A stretch of 6,233 nt of DNA from Paludibacter sp. GTDB taxonomy: Bacteria; Bacteroidota; Bacteroidia; Bacteroidales; Paludibacteraceae. Below, piece after piece: positions 1 to 6,140 of the stretch. The notes below the pieces were generated by a model. That model was given only the letters and a program-made list of their open reading frames with translations, was not told the DNA's origin and searched no databases. Position 1 is the first letter of the stretch. Every line of letters begins with the position of its first letter. The DNA is taken from assembly GCA_028748945.1 (NCBI GenBank), contig JAQTOL010000201.1, positions 1 to 6,233 on the forward strand, given 5' to 3'. Both the position numbers and the translations under genes were made by a program.

Positions 1-1084
1 AAAAGACACGATCAACTTCGGTTGAGTTGATTAATTCCCCTACCGGAAATGGATTCTCATGAGAGTAATCGAACGGGAAATCAAGCAGGGAAAACCGATT
101 GGTTGCACAACTTTCACCTAAGGCTTCGGTCACACCATAATAAGGCATCACTTTGTCGTGCGTCAGGGAAATTCCCTTTAGCTTGTTTCCTAAGCGGTTG
201 AAAAATGATACACGTTCCGTTTGATTCCGTTCAACCGAAATCATACTGTTGAACGATTCAAATGCCTTGTCGCGTAAATAATCGTCTTTGGTCTCGTTGA
301 CGAAATTGTACTGATAATAATTAAACAGTTTCTCGTAAGCGCTTTTATCCATGATAAACCGTGACTCGCCGTGCATGGAACTGAAAATTCCTCCACCACA
401 TAACATAAAGAGCTTAGAATCTGTAAATAACCCGTTTGGATTCGTCATCATGGTGATTTCCGCCAGAAAGGCTCCTATTGAATAAGCAAAAATATCTATT
501 TGTGTATTTTCAGTAAACAATGGATGAGAACCATTCTTGATGTTTGTAAAGAGATGGCTTAAATCATTTAAACTCTGCCGTCCTGAATTATAAAAACGGT
601 CGGGCTGTTCGCTGATTCGTTCACTAAAAGTCACATTGGCAAAACTCAACGAGCGATCTTCTCCGTTTCGTTGTCGACGTAAATCAAGCAGGTATTTCAA
701 ATCACGCGGATTCGTCCAGCTCAGGGGTGAGCGATTGACATGAAATGCTATGGGAAAAAGGATAACGGGCTTCCGGGTCTTTTTGCACAGGTATTCGGCC
801 CAACTGAGGTATTTGCTCCAGTTGCGTTCGTTCAATCCATGCAACAGCAGGATAGCCTTATCTGCCCGTTTTGATCCAGCAGGCATAAAGACCGGATATT
901 GAAAAGAATTATTCTCGTTTATCCGGGCATCGGTTGAAACGGGCAGCAGCCTTTCTTCATAAACCGTCTGTGGTATACTATGAAATGAAAAACACCGGAT
1001 GTCAACATTGGAAATATCCAGGTGTGTATCTGTACCCATTTGAAATTGAGTATTGAGTTCTAAATGTCGTTGAGAGTATTCCAT
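1..1084 (-). CDS. Alpha/beta-hydrolase-like protein, 3' end cut off by the window edge
   Basis: An open frame on the minus strand runs from ATG at 1084-1082 to the left edge without a stop (361 codons), so the C-terminus is missing. Visible features fit an alpha/beta hydrolase. A hydrophobic strand leads into LLLHGLNER (residues 79-87), a typical HG oxyanion-loop motif. IDIFAYSIGAF (196-206) resembles a nucleophile elbow with Ser202, although the first Gly of GxSxG is Ala200. THDKVMP (308-314) offers a candidate acid at Asp310, and His342 in DYSHENPF is a candidate catalytic His. No signal peptide or membrane segment is seen, so it is probably cytoplasmic. From memory it resembles a Bacteroidota family of unknown function (possibly DUF6051); I am not sure of that number. 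Substrate is unknown; an esterase, lipase or peptidase is possible. It is transcribed divergently from the LytTR regulator. ATG at codon 16 is an alternative start, but 1084 suits the promoter distance better. Confidence 0.85.
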   Translation of the reverse strand, partial: MEYSQRHLELNTQFQMGTDTHLDISNVDIRCFSFHSIPQTVYEERLLPVSTDARINENNSFQYPVFMPAGSKRADKAILLLHGLNERNWSKYLSWAEYLCKKTRKPVILFPIAFHVNRSPLSWTNPRDLKYLLDLRRQRNGEDRSLSFANVTFSERISEQPDRFYNSGRQSLNDLSHLFTNIKNGSHPLFTENTQIDIFAYSIGAFLAEITMMTNPNGLFTDSKLFMLCGGGIFSSMHGESRFIMDKSAYEKLFNYYQYNFVNETKDDYLRDKAFESFNSMISVERNQTERVSFFNRLGNKLKGISLTHDKVMPYYGVTEALGESCATNRFSLLDFPFDYSHENPFPVGELINSTEVDRVF

Positions 1085-1108
1085 ATTGTTTGTTAACTAA
1101 TTTGAATA

Positions 1109-1139
1109 CAAAGAAATAGCAATATAAAGCAGTTTCCAA
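1109..1139 (-). promoter_or_regulatory. Candidate Bacteroidetes-type promoter for the hydrolase
   Basis: On the minus strand, TTTCTTTG (1116-1109) matches the TAnnTTTG -7 consensus at all but the second base. A TTG (1139-1137) lies 20 bases upstream as the -33 element. Transcription would start about 20 bases before the ATG at 1084. The match is imperfect, so this is tentative. Confidence 0.4.
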
Positions 1140-1182
1140 TTTTCCGGGAAATTGATTGATTGATTGGGACTAAAACTGGAAA
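1133..1182. repeat. Cluster of GGAAA/TTTCC half-sites in the divergent promoter region (candidate operator)
   Basis: TTTCC occurs at 1133-1137 and 1141-1145, and its complement GGAAA at 1147-1151 and 1178-1182. The middle pair forms a compact dyad (TTTCC-G-GGAAA, 1141-1151). The outer copies extend to TTTCCA/TGGAAA (1133-1138 and 1177-1182). The cluster overlaps the -33 box of the leftward promoter and sits 56 bases upstream of the rightward -33 box. A regulator bound here could affect both genes. That it is an operator is inference; short A/T-rich words recur by chance. Confidence 0.3.
1151..1166. repeat. Four tandem copies of ATTG
   Basis: ATTG is repeated four times without interruption, between the two divergent promoters and next to the TTTCC/GGAAA dyad. 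Such a tract could change length by slippage and shift the spacing of regulatory sites, but four units is short and may have no function. Confidence 0.6.
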
Positions 1183-1237
1183 TATGGGATAAAAGCGGCT
1201 TAATCGGGGTGAAAGAAATGGATGTTGGGATAAGCTG

Positions 1238-1269
1238 TTTGTTTCTTTGATTAGAAAAATCTATCTTTG
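1238..1269 (+). promoter_or_regulatory. Bacteroidetes-type promoter for the LytTR regulator
   Basis: TATCTTTG (1262-1269) matches the TAnnTTTG -7 consensus perfectly. TTTG at 1238-1241 is a -33 element with a 20-base spacer, the usual spacing. Transcription would begin near 1275, giving a short A/T-rich leader of about 17 bases before ATG 1292. There is no Shine-Dalgarno sequence, as is common in this phylum. If the downstream patatin gene has no promoter of its own, this promoter drives both. Confidence 0.75.
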
Positions 1270-1291
1270 TAAAAGTTTTTTTTAAAAATAA

Positions 1292-2152
1292 ATGATGAAC
1301 TCAAAGATTCCCGCCTATTTATATGAGAAGAGTAATATCATCCGGTTGATATTCTTTACGGCTATCTTTGCACTCCTGTTTATCAATATATTTAAACCAT
1401 TCGATTCGCAACATTGGTATAAAGATATCTCACCGTTTAAGTATTTCTTCTTCTCAAGTCTGATTATTCTTATCGGCATGCTGGTAGTGGTCATCAGCCG
1501 GTTTATCATGCTTGCCGTTACCAAAAGAAAAACCCTGGCCTATTGGCAATACGGCTTATGGGTGTTGGTAGAGATACTTGCCATGTCCCTTTTTTACGCA
1601 CTTTTCACTAAGTTTATTCCAAAAGAAGGAATGAATCGTGATTTTGTGGAAATTTTCCATCAATCAACTGTCAATACAAGCCTCATTCTTTTACTGCCTT
1701 ATGCTATTCTCTGGCTTTATTTTTCGTGGCGCGATAAAAATATTATGCTTGAGAAGTTGGCAAAGGAAGAGCAGAGCCTGGATTTACCTAAAAAGAACCT
1801 CATAGGTTTCCCGGATGAAAAAGGCGAACTGAAAATCACCATCGTACTCGAAAATCTCTTGTTTATAGATTCTGCCGATAATTATGCCACCATTCATTAT
1901 CTTAATAAATCGAAGTTATCGCACTTTTTGATACGGAATTCGTTGAAATGGATAGAGGAAAATCTGACCAAAGAAAGTCCGTTGGTTCGCTGCCACCGAT
2001 CATATGTAGTGAATCTTGACAAAGTAAAAGTCCTCCGGAAAACCAAAGATGGAATCTTTTTGGAACTTGATACGGAGAATACACCGGACATTCCGGTTTC
2101 CAAAACGTACTACGAACGTGTAATGACCAAGTTCTCCAAATACTCGGTTTAG
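1292..2152 (+). CDS. Membrane-anchored LytTR-family transcriptional regulator
   Basis: This 286-residue protein joins a membrane sensor-like half to a LytTR DNA-binding domain. Four hydrophobic segments are visible at about residues 16-34, 51-74, 85-106 and 127-145. The first ends in FKPF (34-37), a motif I recall in related Bacteroidota proteins. A charged linker (about 147-168) follows. The LytTR domain covers about 170-282. Its hallmarks are the FIDSADNYATIHYL strand (191-204) and the RCHRSYVVNLDKV segment (233-245), which holds the conserved HRSY-VN residues. There is no receiver domain and no histidine kinase beside it, so it probably acts as a one-component regulator at the inner membrane. 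The signal is unknown. Two ATG codons lie in tandem (1292 and 1295) and either could serve; the first is kept. The gene is divergent from the hydrolase and 56 bases upstream of the patatin gene, making those two its most likely targets besides itself. Confidence 0.92.
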   Translation: MMNSKIPAYLYEKSNIIRLIFFTAIFALLFINIFKPFDSQHWYKDISPFKYFFFSSLIILIGMLVVVISRFIMLAVTKRKTLAYWQYGLWVLVEILAMSLFYALFTKFIPKEGMNRDFVEIFHQSTVNTSLILLLPYAILWLYFSWRDKNIMLEKLAKEEQSLDLPKKNLIGFPDEKGELKITIVLENLLFIDSADNYATIHYLNKSKLSHFLIRNSLKWIEENLTKESPLVRCHRSYVVNLDKVKVLRKTKDGIFLELDTENTPDIPVSKTYYERVMTKFSKYSV

Positions 2153-2208
2153 TTCGTAAGTCTTTATGTAAATATCTTCAGAACCAATTAATTTTATTAC
2201 AAACCATC

Positions 2209-3003
2209 ATGGATCTGGCAACTGTTTTTAATGAAAAACCATACAAAATCGGTATCGCACTCAGTGGGGGTGGGATAAAAAGTTTATGTCATGCAGGTGT
2301 ATTGAAGGCGCTTGAGGAACAGGGACTGAAGCCGGATATTATTTCCGGTGTCAGTGCAGGATCGGTTATTGGTGCTTTTTATTCTGATGGTTATACCCCC
2401 GATGAGATTGCCATCCTTTTCGAGGACATCAGTTTTCGGCATATGACAAAAATTCATATTCCGGATGGAGGATTCTTTCAGACCGATGTTTTTCAGGATT
2501 TTTTAACGCGGAAGCTTCGGGCAAAGACTTTTGAAGAATTGGCTATACCCTTGCGGGTTGTTGCTACCGATTTAGATAAAGGCAGGAGCGTAACTTTCTC
2601 TACAGGCAATCTGGTTGATCCGATTGTTGCTTCTTGCTCGTTTCCTGTCTTGTTCAGACCCAAGACGATTGATGGTGTAAATTATGTCGATGGTGGAGTT
2701 CTCAAAAACTTCCCCGTCTCAACAATCCGAAAAGATTGCGATAAAGTTATAGGAATCAATGCCAGTCCAATGGTGGCAGACGAATATAAGATTAGCATAT
2801 TAAACGTGGCTTTTCGTTCCTACCATTTTATATTTAAAGCCAATATATTGTACGATAAAGAATTATGCGACTTATTGATCGAGCCCGTCGATATGGGAAA
2901 TTACGAAACTTTTGATGTGGATAAGGGTCGTGAAATCTTCGAATTGGGTTATCAATCCACCCGTCAATTGTTGGTAAACAAATTGAATGAAAAGTTTGTT
3001 TAA
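2209..3003 (+). CDS. Patatin-like phospholipase family protein (RssA type)
   Basis: This 264-residue protein has the complete patatin signature. The glycine-rich oxyanion region GGGIKSLCHAGVLKAL spans 20-35, the nucleophile elbow GVSAGS spans 47-52 with Ser49, and the Asp of the catalytic dyad is Asp161 in YVDGGVLKNFP (159-169). Patatin-like enzymes hydrolyse acyl esters of phospholipids or other lipids; the actual substrate here is unknown. The usual Gly after the basic residue of the glycine-rich loop is Ser25 here, a small deviation. There is no signal peptide or membrane helix, so it should act in the cytoplasm or on the inner leaflet. Length fits the short stand-alone bacterial RssA-like class rather than the long outer-membrane forms. 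The start follows the LytTR stop by 56 bases, with no convincing promoter or terminator between them, so co-transcription is likely. ATG 2209 has an A/T-rich leader and lies just before the domain, so the start is convincing. Confidence 0.93.
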   Translation: MDLATVFNEKPYKIGIALSGGGIKSLCHAGVLKALEEQGLKPDIISGVSAGSVIGAFYSDGYTPDEIAILFEDISFRHMTKIHIPDGGFFQTDVFQDFLTRKLRAKTFEELAIPLRVVATDLDKGRSVTFSTGNLVDPIVASCSFPVLFRPKTIDGVNYVDGGVLKNFPVSTIRKDCDKVIGINASPMVADEYKISILNVAFRSYHFIFKANILYDKELCDLLIEPVDMGNYETFDVDKGREIFELGYQSTRQLLVNKLNEKFV

Positions 3004-3024
3004 TTGTCTGAATTTATCAGACAA
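3004..3024. repeat. 8-bp inverted repeat just after the patatin stop codon
   Basis: TTGTCTGA (3004-3011) and TCAGACAA (3017-3024) form a perfect 8-bp dyad with a 5-base loop, directly after the stop codon. No T-run follows immediately (the nearest, T9, is at 3049-3057), so it is a weak candidate terminator at best. It may instead stabilise the 3' end of the message or bind a protein. CAGACAA recurs at 3089-3095, just before the next start codon. Confidence 0.5.
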
Positions 3025-3060
3025 AGGTGCTGTAATAATGAAAATTGATTTTTTTTTGAT

Positions 3061-3068
3061 TACTTTTG
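3061..3068 (+). promoter_or_regulatory. Candidate -7 promoter element for the aminotransferase
   Basis: TACTTTTG is a perfect TAnnTTTG match. A start near 3074 would give a leader of about 25 bases before ATG 3099. No good -33 box sits at the usual 20-base spacing: ATG at 3038-3040 is the nearest match, and a TTG at 3045-3047 is too close. A nine-T tract (3049-3057) fills the spacer. The -7 element is convincing, the complete promoter less so. Confidence 0.55.
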
Positions 3069-3098
3069 TGCCGTAATAACAATTTAAACAGACAATTT

Positions 3099-4292
3099 AT
3101 GTTTCCAGTATCAGAACGTTTGGCAGCTCTTTCTCCTTCGGAAACGCTTGCCATGTCCCAGAAAAGTAATGAGTTGAAGGCTCAGGGTTTCGATGTGATT
3201 AATCTTAGTGTAGGTGAACCCGATTTTAATACGCCCGACCATATAAAACAGGCAGCCAAACAGGCAGTTGATAATAATTTTTCATTCTACTCACCGGTAC
3301 CCGGTTATCCTGCTTTGCGCAATGCTATATGTGCAAAATTAAAATCGGAGAACGGACTGGAGTATAAACCCGAACAAATTGTTTGTTCCAACGGAGCCAA
3401 ACAATCGGTATGTAACGTTTTGCTGGCAATTATTGGCAAAGGTGACGAAGTGATTATTCCTGCACCATACTGGGTAAGTTATCCCGAAATGGTCAAAATT
3501 GCCGATGGTACAAACGTTATCGTATCTGCCGGAATCGATCAGGATTTTAAAATTACGCCGGCTCAACTGGAAGCTGTCATAACACCCAAATCGAAAGCAT
3601 TTATCCTTTGCTCTCCTTCCAACCCAACAGGAAGTGTCTATTCGAAAGCCGAACTGAAAGGTCTGGCCGATGTGTTGGCAAAATATCCCGATATCATTAT
3701 TCTTTCAGATGAAATTTACGAGCATATCAACTATTTGGGAATACACGAAAGTATTGCCCAATTTGAAAATGTGCGCGAACGGGTTGTTATTATCAATGGT
3801 GTTTCCAAAGGATATGCCATGACCGGTTGGCGTCTGGGTTGGATTGCCGCTCCGAAATGGATAGCATCTGCCTGTAATACTTTGCAGGGACAGTATACTT
3901 CCGGACCATGTTCGGTTACCCAAAAAGCGGCGGAAGCAGCTTATACCGGCGATCAGACCTGTGTTGAAACAATGCGTGTGGCTTTTGAACGCCGGAAGAA
4001 ACTGGTGGTCGATTTAGCCCGTCAGATTCCCGGACTGAAAGTGAATGATCCCGAAGGTGCTTTCTATATTTTCCCCGATTGCAGTGCATATATCGGAAAA
4101 TCATTCAACGGAAAAGTACTGAAAGATTCAGGCGACTTATCCATGTACTTGCTGGAAGAAGGACATGTGGCCTGCGTGGGTGGCGGTTCGTTCGGAGCCC
4201 CCGACTGTCTACGTTTCTCTTATGCCACTTCCGACGAAAATCTGATAAAAGCCTTTGGATGGGTAAAGGAAGCGTTGGCTAAACTGAAATAA
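3099..4292 (+). CDS. Pyridoxal-phosphate aspartate aminotransferase (class I, subgroup Ib type)
   Basis: This enzyme transfers the amino group between aspartate and 2-oxoglutarate, linking oxaloacetate to amino acid synthesis in the cytoplasm. With ATG 3099 it is 397 residues, typical of the family. Fold-type I hallmarks are all present: SVGEPDF (37-43), YSPVPGYPALR (64-74), PYWVSYPEM (123-131), SPSNPTG with Asn175, SDEIYEH with Asp204 and Tyr207, SKGYAMTGWRLGW with the PLP-binding Lys237 and Arg245, and LRFSYATS with the carboxylate-binding Arg372. Lys101 in SNGAKQ aligns, from memory, with the substrate-side Lys109 of the Thermus aspartate aminotransferase, which points to subgroup Ib. Some Ib enzymes also use prephenate, so that activity is possible. 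The frame extends upstream to a TTG at 3066, but that lies inside the -7 promoter element, so the shorter start is preferred. It has its own candidate promoter and a strong terminator, so it is likely monocistronic. Confidence 0.95.
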   Translation: MFPVSERLAALSPSETLAMSQKSNELKAQGFDVINLSVGEPDFNTPDHIKQAAKQAVDNNFSFYSPVPGYPALRNAICAKLKSENGLEYKPEQIVCSNGAKQSVCNVLLAIIGKGDEVIIPAPYWVSYPEMVKIADGTNVIVSAGIDQDFKITPAQLEAVITPKSKAFILCSPSNPTGSVYSKAELKGLADVLAKYPDIIILSDEIYEHINYLGIHESIAQFENVRERVVIINGVSKGYAMTGWRLGWIAAPKWIASACNTLQGQYTSGPCSVTQKAAEAAYTGDQTCVETMRVAFERRKKLVVDLARQIPGLKVNDPEGAFYIFPDCSAYIGKSFNGKVLKDSGDLSMYLLEEGHVACVGGGSFGAPDCLRFSYATSDENLIKAFGWVKEALAKLK

Positions 4293-4311
4293 AAGATAAT
4301 CTTAAATATAG

Positions 4312-4354
4312 AATAAGGCGTTGAAGATTTATTCTCAACGCCTTATTTCTTTTT
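4312..4354 (+). terminator. Intrinsic terminator of the aminotransferase gene
   Basis: A perfect 13-bp stem, AATAAGGCGTTGA (4312-4324) with TCAACGCCTTATT (4335-4347), encloses a 10-base loop. A T-rich tail (TTTCTTTTT) overlaps and follows the second arm. It starts 19 bases after the aminotransferase stop codon and separates it from the reductase gene. The A-run before the first arm is interrupted, so its strength on the opposite strand is uncertain. Confidence 0.9.
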
Positions 4355-4411
4355 AGATTTTTGGGTAAACAAAACAAAAGATTATTGTGTTCTTAATTAA
4401 AGAATTAAATT

Positions 4412-5350
4412 ATGAATAAACTTTTATTTTCAAATGCCGATCAACTTCCTGCTATGGGGTTCGGCACTTTTCTTTCGAAAAAAAATGAAGTTTACGATGC
4501 CGTTTTAGAAGCTATTCGTGTCGGTTACCGGCATATTGATTGTGCTTATATTTATGGTAATGAGGCGGAAATTGGACAGGCATTGCAGTTTGCGTTTAAT
4601 AACGGCCTGGTGAAAAGAGAGGAACTGTTTATAACCTCAAAACTGTGGAACAGCGATCATGCCCCTGAACGGGTGGAAGTGGCTATTCGGAAATCGCTGA
4701 AAGATTTACAATTGGATTACCTGAATTTGTACCTTATTCATTGGCCGATTGCCTTTAAAACCGGACACGAACAGGCTAAAGATGCAAACGATTTACTCTC
4801 ACCCGAAGAAATGCCAGTTGCCACGACCTGGGCAGCCATGGAGAATGTTCAGAAATCAGGATTGACGAAGCATATTGGTGTTTCCAATTTCAATATTCCT
4901 AAACTTCAACATCTATTTGAAAGCGCAACGATACCGCCAGAAGTAAATCAGATAGAGTTACATCCTTATCTGCAACAAAAGGAATTGGTTGCCTTTTGTC
5001 AGAAGAACGGAGTCTTGTTAACTGCATATTCACCCTTGGGCGGCCGGCATCTGATCCGGACGGAAGGCAGTTTAATTCATGAACCTGTCATATTAAAAAT
5101 AGCTGCGAAGCACGGATGTTTACCTTCGCAAGTCGTTTTGGCATGGGGTATGCAAAGAGGTACGGCTGTTATCCCGAAATCGGTGCACAGGGAGCGGATT
5201 CATGAAAATTTCGGGGCAATCAATGTCCGGTTGGAACTATCCGATGGATCCGAAATTGCTGCATTGGAGAAAAACCTCCGGCTTGCAACAGGTGCGTATT
5301 GCGTATTACCCGGGGGATCATATACATTGAAAAGTATCTGGGAGGAATAA
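4412..5350 (+). CDS. Aldo/keto reductase, NADPH-dependent type
   Basis: This 312-residue protein is a TIM-barrel oxidoreductase that reduces aldehydes or ketones to alcohols in the cytoplasm. The full catalytic tetrad is visible: Asp43 and Tyr48 in GYRHIDCAYIYGNE (38-51), Lys77 in ITSKLWN (74-80), and His110 in LYLIHWP (106-112). Cofactor-binding positions are also kept: IGVSNF (155-160), NQIELHPYLQQ (179-189), AYSPLG (205-210), and IPKS with Lys256 and Ser257 followed by Arg262 and Asn266, a pattern associated with NADP(H) preference. Length and the insert around residues 113-137 match the long AKR class of aldehyde/alcohol reductases rather than the shorter prokaryotic 2,5-diketogluconate reductases. 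The physiological substrate cannot be inferred. The gene follows a terminator and should have its own promoter, but none is convincing. It ends 22 bases from the 3' end of the convergent PAS-HTH gene, with no clear terminator between them. Confidence 0.95.
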   Translation: MNKLLFSNADQLPAMGFGTFLSKKNEVYDAVLEAIRVGYRHIDCAYIYGNEAEIGQALQFAFNNGLVKREELFITSKLWNSDHAPERVEVAIRKSLKDLQLDYLNLYLIHWPIAFKTGHEQAKDANDLLSPEEMPVATTWAAMENVQKSGLTKHIGVSNFNIPKLQHLFESATIPPEVNQIELHPYLQQKELVAFCQKNGVLLTAYSPLGGRHLIRTEGSLIHEPVILKIAAKHGCLPSQVVLAWGMQRGTAVIPKSVHRERIHENFGAINVRLELSDGSEIAALEKNLRLATGAYCVLPGGSYTLKSIWEE

Positions 5351-5372
5351 ATCAAAACCGGTAACCTGAAAA

Positions 5373-6140
5373 TTAAGATTCCACGGGTATGGCTTCCAAA
5401 ATGCGGATGAGCTCTTTCCCACTTGCCACGGTTGTTTTTTGTAGTATCCGGTGAAAAGCAACCCGCAGGCTGTTGGGTGTCTTACCGGTTATTTTGGAAA
5501 TATTATTTGTGGACATTTTTAAAGACAGGTAACCGCAATGTATCAATTCGTTTTTTGATAATTCGGGAAACAATTTTGTCAGTTGATGCATCCTTTCATC
5601 TCCAATATCAACCGGTTGCGACGTTCTTGTGGCTTTATTGGTGGTGATGCTATCCAATATATTATTCACAATAATTTCTTCAAGTAAGTCTTTTCCCGGT
5701 TTATTCAGATAGGGTTTGAGGCGGTTTGCCTCGTGGCGGAATGCTTCGGATAATTCATTGAGAATTTCCTGACTTTGGGTGTAAGTTTCAGTGAACTGAA
5801 TAAGGATGAAATTAGGATTGTCGGGAAACACACTGGCATTCAGGTCAACACTTGCGATAGTTTTATCAAAGCGGCGTATCAGTATTTCCTTGTTTATTAA
5901 TTCTTTATTCTTATTGATTAAATCAATCAGTTCGGTTGCCCGACGGAAATCAATGATCATATTTTTGATGTTCTGTTTATCAAAAATAAAATCTTCTTTG
6001 GTGGATGCTTTGAAGAACTGAATGGCTTGATGATTGACTTCCTGAATATTCCCTTTCGCATCAATAACCAATGCACAGGTAGGCATCCATTGGAATATGG
6101 ATTGATGGGATAATTTATTATCGAGTTGGTCTGAAATCAT
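5373..6140 (-). CDS. PAS domain protein with C-terminal LuxR-like HTH (probable transcriptional regulator)
   Basis: This 255-residue protein has two recognisable parts. Residues about 14-118 look like a PAS domain, opening with MPTCALVIDAKGNIQEVNHQA (from 19) and ending in a strand FILIQFTE (111-118). A helical linker (about 121-170) follows and may mediate dimerisation. Residues about 187-250 form a helix-turn-helix region: the FPELSKNELIHCGYLSLKMS segment followed by NNISKITGKTPNSLRVAFHRI is the pattern of LuxR-like HTH domains in Bacteroidota regulators. It is therefore probably a soluble one-component regulator whose PAS domain binds a small ligand or senses another protein; the ligand is unknown. 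There is no kinase or receiver domain. ATG 6140 is the best start because the in-frame codons upstream, back to a stop, contain no ATG. It converges on the aldo/keto reductase, so regulation of that gene is possible but not shown. Confidence 0.85.
   Translation of the reverse strand: MISDQLDNKLSHQSIFQWMPTCALVIDAKGNIQEVNHQAIQFFKASTKEDFIFDKQNIKNMIIDFRRATELIDLINKNKELINKEILIRRFDKTIASVDLNASVFPDNPNFILIQFTETYTQSQEILNELSEAFRHEANRLKPYLNKPGKDLLEEIIVNNILDSITTNKATRTSQPVDIGDERMHQLTKLFPELSKNELIHCGYLSLKMSTNNISKITGKTPNSLRVAFHRILQKTTVASGKELIRILEAIPVES

Noticed and set aside
2173..2180. TATCTTCA upstream of the patatin gene as a -7 element
   Set aside because: It misses the last two bases of TAnnTTTG and has no -33 box at the right spacing; co-transcription with the LytTR gene is simpler.
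3339..4282. Open frames of 60-75 codons overlapping the aminotransferase on both strands
   Set aside because: They lie wholly inside a gene with complete catalytic motifs and encode no recognisable domain; they are shadow frames.
4359..4390. Promoter for the aldo/keto reductase (TTTTTG near 4359-4364 with TATTGTGT at 4383-4390)
   Set aside because: The downstream box matches TAnnTTTG poorly. A promoter must exist after the terminator, but I cannot place it.
5351..5372. Bidirectional terminator between the reductase and the PAS-HTH gene
   Set aside because: No stem of useful length and no T-run on either strand in the 22-base gap.
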